Positions 48,867-60,185 of a stretch of 64,000 nt of DNA are shown here, in pieces; position 1 is the first letter of the stretch; each line of letters starts with the position of its first letter. The translations under genes were made by a program, and so were the position numbers. The stretch is from positions 444,672,219-444,736,218 of the forward strand of contig OX422211.1 of NCBI GenBank assembly GCA_949130495.1. Reading direction: 5' to 3'. Below the pieces are notes generated by a model. It did not search any database, was not told where the DNA came from, and was given only the letters and a program-made list of their open reading frames with translations. The DNA is from Sambucus nigra. Taxonomy: Eukaryota; Streptophyta; Magnoliopsida; Dipsacales; Adoxaceae.

Positions 48867-49180
48867 ATTTTAACAATTGTATATCTTTAATTAAGAAATT
48901 GTATAGCTTTTATTGTAATTTTAATTGTATAGTTTTAGATGAAAGTAAATTAATAATTAGTGCCAATTTCATATGAAAGTAGGATTGTCCCTCATTGTAA
49001 ATTAGTAAATTAATAATTGTATACTTTAATTGTTAGTTTAATTGATAAAATGTTGGGTTGGTTAGTTTTAAAAGTGGCATGACGTGTGCGTGTGTGTGGT
49101 GGGGGTGGGGTAGGGGTGTGTGTATGTGTACTATTAACATTTTTTTTTATCTGTACTAATAACATTTTTTTACAGCGAAA

Positions 49181-50955
49181 ATGTCTCCTTCAGATATTAA
49201 GGCGAAGATGATGATGCTGTTTATGATGATGTCGTCTGGGCTCGGTGGTAGCGGAGGCGACGAGGGCTCCTCCGCCCCTAGGCTCCCCAAATATGGAAAA
49301 TTTGGGATTACCGTTGAGAACAAGTCGGAGCTATTAGCGAGATCCCTTGAGCTGCTAAAGACGGTCATCGGCCCGGGGTTTATGAGTTGGAAGGAGGTGC
49401 CATATGAGCTCAAGTTAGCTGTTTGGGCGGCACTACAGGTAATATATTTATATTTATATTTATATTTATATGAATATTTTAATTTTAATTTCAATTTCAA
49501 TTTCAATTTCAATTTCAATTTCAATTTCAATTTCAATTTCAATTTCAATTTCAATTTCAATTTCAATTTCAATTTCATATTTATATTTATATTTATATTT
49601 ATATTTATATTTATTTGCAACTAACATTGTATTTGTTGGACAGGAACAATTCAACTTGGATCCAAAGCTACGCGATCCCGTCTTAGAGCAGATTAGGGAG
49701 CAACTCAAGTCATGGAAAAAAATATGCGGGCACGGTACTTTGGGAAAACAAGAGAGTCGATTATCCAATGGCGTGAATCCGTCCCCCCCAAGGAGCCGAT
49801 CTCATTGGCACAATGGCAAAAGTTCATTGACAATGAGATCGAGGATCGGCAATTGGCATCTCGCCAATCGGGGAGGGAAAATCGGGCAAAAAAGACGGAC
49901 GTGCACTACTCCGGCCGAACCTCTTACGCCGAGGTGGAGCATAGGATGCAGGTAAGATTTAATTTTTCTATAACTACAGAAATATATTATTCTTCATTAT
50001 TTTACTTTGCGGGGCCGATACTAATTTTACTTTACTTTATTTTATTTCAGGGGGTAGGGAGTGGGCCAGGGGGTAAGCCACATAGGCTCGATACTTATGT
50101 GGCTCTTCGGACGAAGAAGGGGAAGGACAAGGAGGTGTCCCCGAGCGTCGCGACCACGATTGTATGTAATCCGACAGTTTAATTTTTATTAATTACGTTA
50201 TAATTTTTTAATTTACTTATTTTACTAATCATGTGCTTTTTGTCGTTTCAGGCAAAGCTTAAGGAAGTGCATGAGTCGTAGTCTAATGCCGACAAGGCAT
50301 CCTTGTCCACAGACGCACTCAGCCAAGTGCTTGGCTCTGATCGCAAGGGGAGGACAAGGGTACTGAGCTCGCGGGTGGCCAAATCTAGGATCATTGGATT
50401 GGAGACGAGCGACACCGGGTTAGCTCGAACAGTGGATTCACACGACGCGAAGCTGTCCCGTTTGGAGGCGACGGTCCAAGATATGTACGCATTCATGAAG
50501 CGTACGTTGGGCGGAGACCGTAAAGGGAAAGGGAAAGGGAAGGATAAGGCGGTGGAGGAGGAGGTGCGGGAGGACGAGGCGCAGGATGACGAGTATGTGG
50601 ACCTCGCTGCTTCATCACCGACATGTTCGTACTTCGATGATCCACTTCCCTATTTGGCGCCCTTCAACAGACCATTGTCGACACTTGGTTGGCCGAGCGT
50701 GTTCATATTGGACGTATTTGATGGCCAGCGGATAGGGCGGGGTTGAGGGACCCGAATATCGTCGAGGGTGGAATAGTTCATGAACGTGCGCTTCAACAGA
50801 TGGAGTCCAGGGTGCTCGTCACGCATGTCATACCCGGGAAGGAGAACTCCCTATTGTGGTTGCGCGAACAATGCGGCACGACGTATATTAGTGGGTGCAT
50901 CAATTCGTATGTCGTGTGGCCTACTCACCTCCTCACATTTACCCAAGACATGTAG
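49181..50955 (+). pseudogene. CACTA transposase-like gene (Transposase_24 / Ptta-En-Spm family), four exons
   Basis: Exon 1 is 49181-49438, exon 2 49644-49951, exon 3 50051-50161, and exon 4 starts at 50252. All introns have GT...AG ends, and the first three junctions keep phase 0. Exon 1 ends FMSWKEVPYELKLAVWAALQ. Exon 2 has the family core (QWRESVPPKEPISLAQWQKF, then HYSGRTSYAEVEHRM). Exon 4 has LSQVLGSDRKGRTRVLSS. Lesions: one A missing from an A-run at 49715-49721 (frameshift), TAG at 50279-50281 where Gln is expected, and a frame change before 50743. The last part (50743-50955: IVHERALQQMESRVLVTHVI, then WPTHLL) resembles the C-terminal DUF8039-like region of such proteins. The family is a DNA-binding accessory transposase type; the catalytic TnpD is not here. 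Confidence 0.85.
49476..49580. repeat. (TTTCAA)n hexanucleotide run in intron 1
   Basis: About 16 perfect hexamers, flanked by TTTATA-type hexamers on both sides, fill most of the 205-bp intron. They give open frames in several phases on both strands (49156-49620, 49466-49768, 49470-49955), which are not genes. Confidence 0.95.
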
Positions 50956-51184
50956 TAACATTATTTTTAAGTTTGTCCATTTTAATTATATTTGGATTAT
51001 ATCGTCATGTATATTATTTCTATTTTGAATATTTGGATTATATCGTCATGAATATATATTTGCATTATCTTTAGTTTGTTTGGATATATGATGTTTGGAA
51101 CAGGTATGACGTTGCTATAACAGGTACAAATATACTGCTGGGCAGTGGCCATACTGCCCAGCAGTGTTTTTTTAAATTCTGCCC

Positions 51185-51480
51185 AGAATTGTCACGGTCA
51201 TTGACCGTGACACGTCCGTGACAAAAATTTATCACGGACGTGTCACGGTCAATGGCCGTGACAATTTTTTTAAAAAGGGTCACGGCTTTGTCACGATTAT
51301 AAACCGTGACAAACGTGTCATGGTCATTGACCGCGACACGACCGTGACACAAAACGCGAGTTTTGTGTCAAGGTCAATGACCGTGACACGACCGTGACAA
51401 AAAAAGTTGTCTCGCCTCGAAATGGCACGGTCATTGACCTTGACAAGTTGGATTTGTCAAGGTCAATGACATTGACAAAT
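51185..51480. repeat. Right subterminal repeats of the CACTA element
   Basis: Same motif family as on the left, including a near-perfect hairpin at about 51430-51470 (TCATTGACCTTGACAA and its inverse around a short loop). The minus frame 51071-51352 arises from it. Confidence 0.8.
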
Positions 51481-52528
51481 GGGCAGATTTGGTGTAGTGG
51501 AGATCCAAAGATCTACAATGGTTGTGCTCGCTACGCAACACGGTATAATAAACCCTTAAGTTTAGAGGATTAATTTTATACACATGCAACTCTCACATCG
51601 GGTTTAGTTCATGTATCCCAATCCTAAAAAATCTAGCTGGACATATTGAACCTAACTATGCATAAATTAACTACGTTGCATGTGAAAGAAATCATGATGA
51701 AAGTATAGTGAAACATGCAAGGAAATATTATAAACTTAGAAACCGTCTGAATTATGCAAGAAAAATAAACAAGTAAGAATAATAATAGAGATAATGAAAA
51801 TTGAATTAAAACTTGCAATCAAACTCGGAAATAATTGATCTTGAAGAACCAAATTAAAGCTATGTTCCTAGGGTATTCTCCTCCTTTTCTCTCTCTCAAA
51901 AACTATTCAGAATTCCCTTTAAGTCAATACAAAGATACATATACGTTTTAGAAGAGTTTGTAATCTATTAGAATTCTTTGGACCAATCAACATTTAAGAA
52001 GAAATTCGTGTCCCAGGCACCTCGAATCGGTTCGCCATGTACCCAGAACCGGTTCACCATGTGGTTTGGGGAAATGCGCTGGTTTGGGCCTTCCTTCATT
52101 TCCAACACTTGGAATATTTTCATGTTTTCTTCCTTTCTTCTGTGGATTTTTCTTCAACTTCAAGGGGTCATAACTCTTTCACCGTAGCTCGGATTTGGGT
52201 GCCATTTTTTCTTGTATTCTCATTGTTCCATGATATTCAACTTTCTAGTTGTCTCCTCCTCCGGGATCAGGCTGTAAAATTACCAAATTGCCCATTGAAC
52301 TTGCCTTCCTAGCCTTTCTTTCCTTGTTTTGATTTCTCTTTCGCACCGCTTGCATAATTTACCTGTAAAACACATAAGAGAAACACAAAAGATGAAATAC
52401 TTGCTAAAGAAGGTTAGTAGCATAATTACGAGTTAAATCCATATCAATTGCACCACTCGGGTTCACAAAGGTACCGAAATTAAGGGGATAAGTATACAAT
52501 ATTTATGCCCGATCAAATCCCCCTGACT

Positions 52529-54540
52529 TAGAACTTTGCGCGTCCCGAGCAATGTAAAAGAAAAGGAATAACGTCAAAAATCTTTTAAACACTTTATTGG
52601 GATAGAATACCTTTTTTGTGGGCAAGTGATTGCATTTAGCGTATGCAATAAGCCGTTAAACCCCTTGGTTACCCTAGTAGGACTAGTGTTGTCTCGTGAG
52701 GGTTTTCATTGAATATACCCACAAAATTCGACTTAAACTCAAGGAAAAATCAAAATACTTAAAAATTATACAATTTAAACTTTTCAAAAAATAATCACCA
52801 TAAATTCATATTCAAAAGAGTCTCAATTTGCCATGTGTGTGGGCGAAGTCGAAAATTGACCTCAAATTTCCACCGATTGATCATTACGTTGATTTTCAAA
52901 AATTCGTTTTGATTCAAATGCTCATGGGATGCTCTCACGAACGAATCACTTTAATTGTGGCTATTCTCTCGGTATGCGTATCATAAAGAGTAAATTCATT
53001 GAAACACAAATTCACGCATACTATTTTGAAAGGACGGAAATATATGGTGAAACGATCTCTTCATCGGAATACGATTTTTGAAAAATGGGAACATTACCTC
53101 TTGTACACACCATTCAATCTTTCTTATTTATCTTTTAGTGTCTTAGCTCTCCACGCGATAATTAATTTAGCATTCCGGACTTGGTAGGACTTTTCAGGTT
53201 AAAAGTGTATTGGGTAACATGGAAATGGTTGGGAACTTCGGAATTGGAAATTTTTTGTTATGATTTCCCTTAGTGCTTTTTCGGGCTTTTGCTCATTTTC
53301 TATTTCTTTTCTTGCGATTTTTGTTGAGCATTTTTCTATCATTTTTTTTTTCTTTTTCTTACCCCTTTTTATTGCACTATTTAGACTTACTTGATGGCAT
53401 TACTAACTTTCACAATTCTGGGCTACTTGGGTTTTTCAGGTTACCAAACAAAAATGAAAAATTTTATTCGGCTCAATTGGGTTATCAAAAGGATAATTTT
53501 TCACATCTTTTTATGGCTCATGTTTTTGGGTACAAACGATGGCCTACTTCATTGTTCGAATTACTTATTAATTTACCATATGAGTCGCGAAATTAATTTA
53601 ATTTAGAGATTTGTAACGCGCTTTTCAAGGCAACATCACACATGTTTCTCGTAACCGATCAAAACAAAGAATTGAGATCATCAACGACTTATTTGAAACA
53701 CCGAATCCGAACTTTGAGTTAACTATTAACTCGGATTGATTTAAAAACTCAAAAAGATCGATTGGCTCGAAATCTCACCGGATTTTGTTAATCTCCACAC
53801 TTATTCGTTAAGTCGTCAATTTTCGCACAATTTCCATCTTTGGTCAATTTCGGCTTAGTGCAATTGAGATTTAACAATTTGAGACTTCAAATAGAATAAA
53901 GGTGATATTTTTGAAAAATTTAAATTCCAATTTTTATTTATTTTGAAGAAAAATATTTTTAGTTTTCCTGATTTTTTCATTTTTTTTGGAAATTTTGAAG
54001 TTTTCTAGTTTTTTTTGGCATTTTGAAAATTTATGAAGTTTGAGAAAGACGCACTTGTCACCCTCCCTAACTTAGACTTTTGCATTGTCCTCAATCAAAA
54101 GTACTAAAATCTAAAGAAGAAAAAGAATAAGTGCGACAAATAAAACTAGCAAATTATCAACATGCAACAAGACACTATATGACACTCATACATGACTCAA
54201 AAATACAACAAAAATCACCCCATACACATCGGGGGTGCGATGACCTCTCATCTATCTATATAAATCACCCAACCCCTTACACGGGATTCGTTGCTCTCCT
54301 AGTCTCTCCCCTTTGCCTGTCATACACCAATAACAGGAATAAGTTGGGCCTTTACCCATAAATAAAGGAAAGACTGGGAGACTCATCGTGATTACTCATA
54401 AAAGGATCCTCGTGATGCGTACAATATGGGTCGGGCTCTAAGTCAGACGAGACTTGAGTCTTATCTTCAATTACCTCCGAGGACTCAAGTTGCATGGGTG
54501 GATGGTCATTGCGAAGAAACTCATCAATTTTATCTTTCCA
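52529..54540 (-). other. Athila-type element between protease region and 3' LTR: no pol
   Basis: Two kilobases where reverse transcriptase and integrase should lie, but neither YVDD/FVDDIL-type nor integrase motifs are seen on either strand. Frames 52999-53187, 53273-53596, 53391-53606 and 54131-54361 show no family. T-rich runs occur at 53330-53370. Confidence 0.6.
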
Positions 54541-54561
54541 CTCGCTCTCTCCTAAATGACT

Positions 54562-55404
54562 CTATGAGTCCAATAGAGATTGGACTTCATCGTTAAGGCT
54601 CTCATCCACTTGACCGAATTCTCTCTCAAATTCCGCTAGGCTCAACTCCACTAGATCTCCCTCTTTCTTTGTTTCCACATACTTCATTCCTCGCTCCATC
54701 TCAAAATTATTAGGTGGTGTGGGTGGGTAGCAATCGAGGAGAAAAGTATCTAGCGTGTCTCGCCATTCTATCTCCTCTAAGAACTCATACAAACCTCTCT
54801 CGATGCCCTCTAAATTATTGCTCTCTCTCACACTCAAGGGCTCATTCACACTCTTCATTTCAGTTACTACGCACACCTCCCATACCATTTGCTCCATGTT
54901 ACAATCGTCGTTCTCACTCGATGTAACAAGTCATACCCCTATCGACTCTTGCGTGTGGGTCCTCCCATGCTCATGTGCTGCCTCTAAACGATCCGTCTCT
55001 CGCGGTTTTCCTTTGTCACCCTCGTTCTTGATATTATTAAAAATATTTGTCTCGATGGTCATGTTCCCAAATGTTAATTGCATTCTCCCACTCTGAGTAT
55101 TGATGAGTGCATTAGCCGTAGCTAAGAATGGGCGACCAAGGATAACGGGAACATGATTGCTCGGGAGAACGGAGGGCTCCTTGTACAAAATGATAAAATC
55201 CATTGAGAAGTAAAAAGTGTCTATTTGGATAATCACATCCTTAACGATTGCCCGAGGCATCTTCACAGAACGATCCGCGAGCTGGAGAGTCATATTTGTG
55301 GGCTTAAGTGCTCCCAAATCTAGTTTCTTATAGATGGAATAGGGTAGAATGTTAACACTTGCCCCTAAATCTATTAGCGCCCTTTCGATTCGGTTCTTCC
55401 CCAT
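54562..55404 (-). pseudogene. Athila-type protease region
   Basis: On the minus strand the frame 55404-54931 contains ALIDLGASVNILPYSIYKKL, the retroviral-type aspartic protease site (Asp-Leu-Gly-Ala-Ser in this clade), then VPVILGRPFLATANALI, the C-terminal protease motif. It continues as a linker frame at 54897-54562 (RGMKYVETKKEGDLVELSL). The catalytic Asp and the ILGRPFL motif are intact, but the polyprotein stops at about 54562 with no reverse transcriptase. Confidence 0.88.
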
Positions 55405-56160
55405 GATGCACGAGATGGTGGGTGCACCAGATCTTTATACTTTAACGGAAGGTCACTTGATAAAACTGAACTGACATTCTGGGCCAAAAAGGTGTTCTTA
55501 TTTACCTTTAGCTTGCGTTTCACCATGAGTAAGTTCTTAATGAACTTAGCGTATGCGGGAATTTTCTGTATAGTCTCGAGAAAAGGTAAATTAATCTTTA
55601 CTTGCTTGAGGATGTCCAAAACAACATCCCGAGAAGTCTCTTTGGAGTGAGGGACCAACCATTGAGGGTATGGGGGTAGCGATGGGGGTTTCACCATGAC
55701 CTTGGGTTGGCCAATGTTATTTTTTTTATCACTCTCAATTAAAGGGGCATCTTCGGCCTCTTTCGTGCCGGGCGAAACCTCCTTATTTTTAAGTACGTCC
55801 TTTGGGGGAGGTGACAAGTCAACTACTCTCCCACTACGTAGAGTGGTAATTGCGCTACATTGCTCAGGATGGTCATGGGGTGTGGAGCTAACACTAGTTT
55901 AACCTTGGGGAAGTCTTTGTCCCTGGGCAGGAAACTTGCCCTTCTCTTGGATACTCAACGATGATTGAATCTTTGAAATAGTCACATTTATGTCATTGAT
56001 AATGCACTCATGTCTAGCAGTGGTTTCATTCTAGGCAGTGATGAATTGGTTTATCGTATCCTCGAGATTTCTCCGCGGTGGAGTGGTATATGGCCTTGGA
56101 GGTGGTGGTGCTTGCACATGTCCTTGCATGCGTGGTGCTTGTTGAAAGTGTGATGGTGGG
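55405..56160 (-). pseudogene. Athila-type gag-protease linker
   Basis: The minus frame 55817-55374 is charged and Pro-rich (KPPSLPPYPQWLVP, then LPFLETIQKIPAYAKFIKNL, then the KYKDLVHPPS region), matching the conserved segment before Athila protease (usually LPLLDAIKQVPAYAKFLKDL-like). It overlaps the protease frame in another phase at 55374-55404, so a frameshift lies there. 55820-56160 continues the linker in broken frames. Confidence 0.8.
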
Positions 56161-56185
56161 GGAGGGGCAACATGTTAATTAGGAT

Positions 56186-57475
56186 TCATTGCAGCATTTT
56201 GTTTCCATAGCTAAAACCAGGTCGGTTTTTCCATGAAGGGTTGTAAGAATTCCCGTACGGTGCACCGAAATTACCCTTAAATACTTCTACACCACTCACT
56301 TGCTCTTGAAGCATAACTTTGTAAGTGGGTATCATTGGGAATTCCTCTGTTGAATGTCCCCTCTCATAAATAGCACACACCTTCTCAATGGGGTTCGGGA
56401 TGGAGCTACTTGGTCCTCTTACACATATCTCAAGTACTTCTCGCATTCCATTCTCAAGTAGATCGAGTCGACTATCCATCATAATATCATTTTCTACGTG
56501 AAATAGGCCCAACGCCGATGGAGTAGTGATCGTTTGGCGAGTTCGATTATGAGCACTAGGGTCAGATGTATCCCATGCTTGGGTAGTCTCGGAGACATAC
56601 CTCAGGTGAAGCTCAGCATCGTTGGCGTCTAGGTCGATAAAGGGACCATCACACATGGTTTCACCGAGTTATTTGTAATTTATATTCAGCCCATTATGGA
56701 AGAAGGAAATGATTTGCAATTTATCAAGTCCATGATGAGGGCACGAAGTGATTAACTCGTTAAAACGCTCGTAACATCGATTAAATGACTCATTTTCTAA
56801 TTGTCAGAAGGTTTGAATTTGAGCCTTGATGGAGTTTGTTCGATGTGGGGGAAAGAATTTTTTGAGGAATATAGATTGCAACTCGTTCCATGATGCAATA
56901 GAGTTTGGAGGTAAAAACCATAGCCAGGTCTTAGCCTTGTCCTTTAGCGATAATGGGAAGAGTTTGAGGTGGATCACATCTCTTGTGCAAGTTTGATCTC
57001 TAAGGGTCTCGCACGCCTCCTCAAATTCCCGGATGTGGAGATATGGCTTTTCTGACTCCATTCCATGGTAGTTAGGAAGTATCTGGATCATCCTATTCCT
57101 AAAGAAAAATTTCCCTACATTATACGGAAGTAAAATGCATCCCGGAGTGACAATTCGCTTTGGATATAAGATTTCTCTCAAAGGGCGGTACAGAGCCTCT
57201 TCCTCACCTGCGGCTACACTGCCGTGTTGTGACATGTCTCTCTCACTTGATGACTCTGTATCCTCACTTGGTATGCTCGGAGAATGCTCTGACGAGTGTC
57301 TTAAGAGGGATGTCGGAGTGTTACTTGTAATTGAATGTGGATGCGTGGGAGGTGGAACCCATAATTGTGGAGCGTTTGGAATGTGAGGGCTATCGGGGCC
57401 ATACTCAACTATCGGGTTTTCGTGAATTTTGGTTGGAGTATTTTGGGGAGTTAGAGTGAGTTCATGATTTTGCAT
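56186..57475 (-). pseudogene. Athila-type gag
   Basis: The minus frame 57475-56804 (223 residues) has an N-terminal Pro/Ser-rich part and the Athila capsid core: MIQILPNYHGMESEKPYLH, EFEEACETLRDQ, IHLKLFPLSLKDKAKTWL and SIFLKKFFPPHRTN. After a break the frame resumes and ends at 56186. The zinc knuckle near 56370-56330 reads CAIYERGHSTEEF, with two of the Cys ligands replaced by Tyr and Phe. The ATG at 57473-57475 lies about 100 bases after the primer site and is a plausible true start. Confidence 0.92.
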
Positions 57476-57575
57476 TAACAGGCCTTTGAGAGATGACGTA
57501 TCTTTTTGTGCTTTTTGATTTTTTTGGTCGAAGTTTTAAATTAACGGAATCTAACCTACTTCTACCTAAGTCCTC

Positions 57576-57588
57576 GGCAACGGTGCCA
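57576..57588 (-). other. Primer binding site of the Athila-type element
   Basis: On the minus strand TGGCACCGTTGCC differs by one G-to-A from the Athila site TGGCGCCGTTGCC (Asp-tRNA type). It lies six bases from the end of the 5' LTR. Confidence 0.88.
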
Positions 57589-57594
57589 AAAACT

Positions 57595-59104
57595 TGATGT
57601 GACTAAGAATGTGTCTCTAAAGTGCGTACTCTCTAGGCTCAAGTGCAAGCCTGTCGCGTTATCAATAAACCCGGTAAGTCGGGATTGTCTCCACAAGTAA
57701 ATAGGATGAGAAAATCGATTAACCTAAATTCAACTCTAAAAAAACGAAAAGATGATTGATTTGCGAATAATCCTATTAAGTAAAAGGAAACTAGATTAAA
57801 ACTATGGAACTAACGAATTAAGCAAGGATTAATAACTAAAAATGAAGTAATAAATATGAAGAGAAAAACAGGCTGGGAATACAATCCCTCAACGCCTAGT
57901 GTGTTGCTAGTATAAAATTAATCGTAAATTTAAGTGATTAATCAGACTCAGACTTTAGTACTCCCAAGCATTACATATATGAGGTTCAAGCCTACACCAT
58001 ACGTAATCAGAGGATGAGTAACGCGGTATCACGATAGCTACACTCGCATTGCATTAAAAAATATCCCAATTACCCTAAAGCAAACGAGATCCAAAGATCT
58101 ACAATGGTTGTGCTCGCTACGCAACACGGTCTAATAAACCCTTAAGTTTAGAGGATTAATTTTATACACATGCAACTCTCACATCGGGTTGAGTTCATGC
58201 ATCCCAACCCTAAAAAATTTAGATGGACATATTGAACCTAACTATGCATAAATTAACTACGTTGCATGTGAAAGAAATCATGATGAAAGTATACTAAAAC
58301 ATGCAAGGAAATGTTATAAACCTAGAAACCGTTTGAATTATGAAAGAAAAATAAACATGCAAGAACAATAATAGAGAGAATTAAAATTGAATTAAAACTT
58401 GCAATCAAACCCGAAAATAATTGATCTTAAAGCACCAAATCAAAGCTATGTTCCTAGGTTATTCTCCTCATTTCCTCTCTCTTAAAAACTATTCAGAACT
58501 CCATTTTTTTAAGTCAATACAAAGATACAAATACGTTTTAGAAGAGTTTATAACCTATTAGAACTCTTTGGACCAATCAACATTTAAGAAGAAATTCACG
58601 TCCGAGGCACCTCGAACCGGTTATCCATGTACCCGGAAGTGGTTCACCATGTGGTTTGGGGAAACGCGCTGGTTTGGGCCTTCCTTCATTTCCATCACTT
58701 AGAATATTTTCAAGTTTTCTTCCTTTCTTCTGTGGATTTTTCTTCAATTTCAAGGGGTCATAACTCTTTCACCATAGCTTGAATTTGGGTACCGTTTTTT
58801 CTAGTATTCTCATTGTTTCATGATATTCAACTTTCCAGTTGGCTCCTCCTCCGGGATCAGGCTGTAGAATTACCAAATTTCCCTTGAACTTGACTTCTTA
58901 GCCTTTCTTTCCTTGTTTCGATTTCTCTTTCGCACCGCTTGCATAATTTACTTGTAAAACACATAAGAGAAACACAAAATATGAAATACTTGCTAACGAA
59001 GGTTAGTAGCATAATTACGAGTTACATCCATATCAATTGCACCACTCGGGTTCACAAAGGTACCGATATTAAGGGGATAAGTATACATTATTTATGCCCG
59101 ATCA
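57595..59104 (-). repeat. 5' LTR of the Athila-type element (1510 bp)
   Basis: It aligns with the left LTR. Its sequence CCCTAAAGCAAACGAGATCCAAAG near 58072-58095 is the uninterrupted counterpart of the CACTA insertion site. Confidence 0.93.
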
Positions 59105-59109
59105 GTTAC

Positions 59110-60185
59110 ACATAAAAAGATCCAAATTTTAAACCAATTTTTATCTTGATTATAATTAGGCGTGCATGTAAGATAAAATCCAAATTAAATGTACCGAATC
59201 ACACAATCAAACAAAACACACGATGAAGTTTTGAGGAAAAATTTCTTTCGGACAAAATTTAGATTTCAGCATTGCTAAAGAGGTTGACTGACTCAGTGAC
59301 TTATAGAATACTTAGAGCTCTACTAAGTATAATGCACATGGTCTTAAAATATTTAATAGATGTGATGCAGTCCAACACCATCCACAGGAAGAATCTCTTT
59401 CCTCGGTATCCATCGATCATCCTCAAGATGCGATATCCTTTCTTCTTCAGTAGAGTCGTAACTCCATAATCAACAGTATAGAACTCTCTACAGGGGTTTA
59501 ATAATTTGAAATTGGGTATGACAAAACTCAACAAATCATATTAAGGGATGTATGATTTGGAAAATAAAAGTGTTTATATGAAACAAAAGGAAGAGAACTT
59601 TTGGTGCAACTATTGCAGTTAATTTTTGCCAAAAGAATTGAGTAAAACAATCCAAAAGAATTATTTTTTTTATAGAAAAACACAATTTTCAAGGCAGAAA
59701 ACTTGTTCCCACAAAAATAGAACTTCGTTTGATCAAAAATCAAGTTTTGTTCAAAGTAGGTCTAATCTCGTTCGAACGAAAGTCCAAGTTTGTTCGAACG
59801 ACCTTCAAACGACCGTACGAGGAGTTCAGTTCACTCAAAAATAAATCATTTTGTTAGATGCTCATTAGAAGTCCATTCCAATAAATTCAGTACTTCATTT
59901 TAATGAAATTGAAACTTCGTTCGAACGAACATAGGAGTTCCTTCTAACGAGATCTAGATCTCATTCTAACGAGATCAAAAATAAGAAAAATTTATTTTCA
60001 AAATCCTTTTATGAAAAAAATGTCTTAAGTATAAAATCATCCTAGAATATCACTTACGGAGAAATATATATACCAAAAAGTCCATATACCTCTATACAGT
60101 GTTCGGGATGATTCCGACGGCTTAAAATTCAGAAATAATGCTCGATCACTAATATATCTTCAAATGATCGTGGTGAAAGATGCAG
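59110..60185. other. Unassigned repeat-like sequence with TTCGAACGA motif cluster
   Basis: 59710-59965 carries about ten variants of CGTTCGAACGA and TTCTAACGAGAT. The preceding AAAACACAATTTTCAAGG matches the text before the 30.9-kb cluster, so both may derive from one repeat family. Frames 59272-59469, 59301-59534, 59528-59743 and 59626-59844 have no recognisable domain. Confidence 0.45.

Larger units (their letters stand above)
47839..51502 (+). mobile_element. CACTA transposon inside the Athila-type LTR
   Basis: The element is 47842-51499 (3658 bp). Ends are CACTACACCAAAA on the left and its inverse GGTGTAGTG with ATTT inside on the right; the 3-bp target duplication is GAG (47839-47841, 51500-51502). 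The uninterrupted site is present in the other LTR (CAAACGAGATCC near 58080). Subterminal regions at about 47890-48030 and 51185-51480 carry many GTCACGGTCATTGACC palindromes. It contains one decayed transposase-like gene and no TnpD gene, so it is non-autonomous. Confidence 0.95.
47328..52515 (-). repeat. 3' LTR of the Athila-type element, interrupted
   Basis: The parts 47328-47841 and 51503-52515 align with 57595-59104. It has an AACCGGTTC-type motif pair at 52020-52060, as in the right LTR. The minus-strand polypurine tract AGTCAGGGGGATT abuts its start at 52516-52528. Frames 51633-51818, 51978-52187 and 52037-52312 are not genes. Confidence 0.92.
47323..59109 (-). mobile_element. Athila-type gypsy element, gag-protease only
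   Basis: The element is 47328-59104, flanked by GTTAC on both sides (47323-47327 and 59105-59109). The minus-strand LTRs begin TGATCGGGC and end ...TCA. The right one (57595-59104, 1510 bp) is the 5' LTR; the left one (47328-52515) is split by a CACTA transposon and is about 1.53 kb without it. An Athila-like primer site, gag and protease are present. Reverse transcriptase, RNase H and integrase are absent, so this copy could move only with help. Confidence 0.93.

Noticed and set aside
48592..48890. Pro/His-rich and Gly/Val-rich open frames
   Set aside because: They result from the G-rich low-complexity tract, with no start context or family support.
49156..49955. Long overlapping open frames with KLKLKL, NFNFNF and ISISIS runs on both strands
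   Set aside because: They are translations of a TTTCAA hexamer run inside an intron; only the flanking exon parts belong to the CACTA gene.
59110..60185. Continuation of the 46.6-kb gag to the right of the Athila-type insertion
   Set aside because: Reading on from the restored target site gives no gag motifs, so the interrupted element was already truncated or different DNA lies there.
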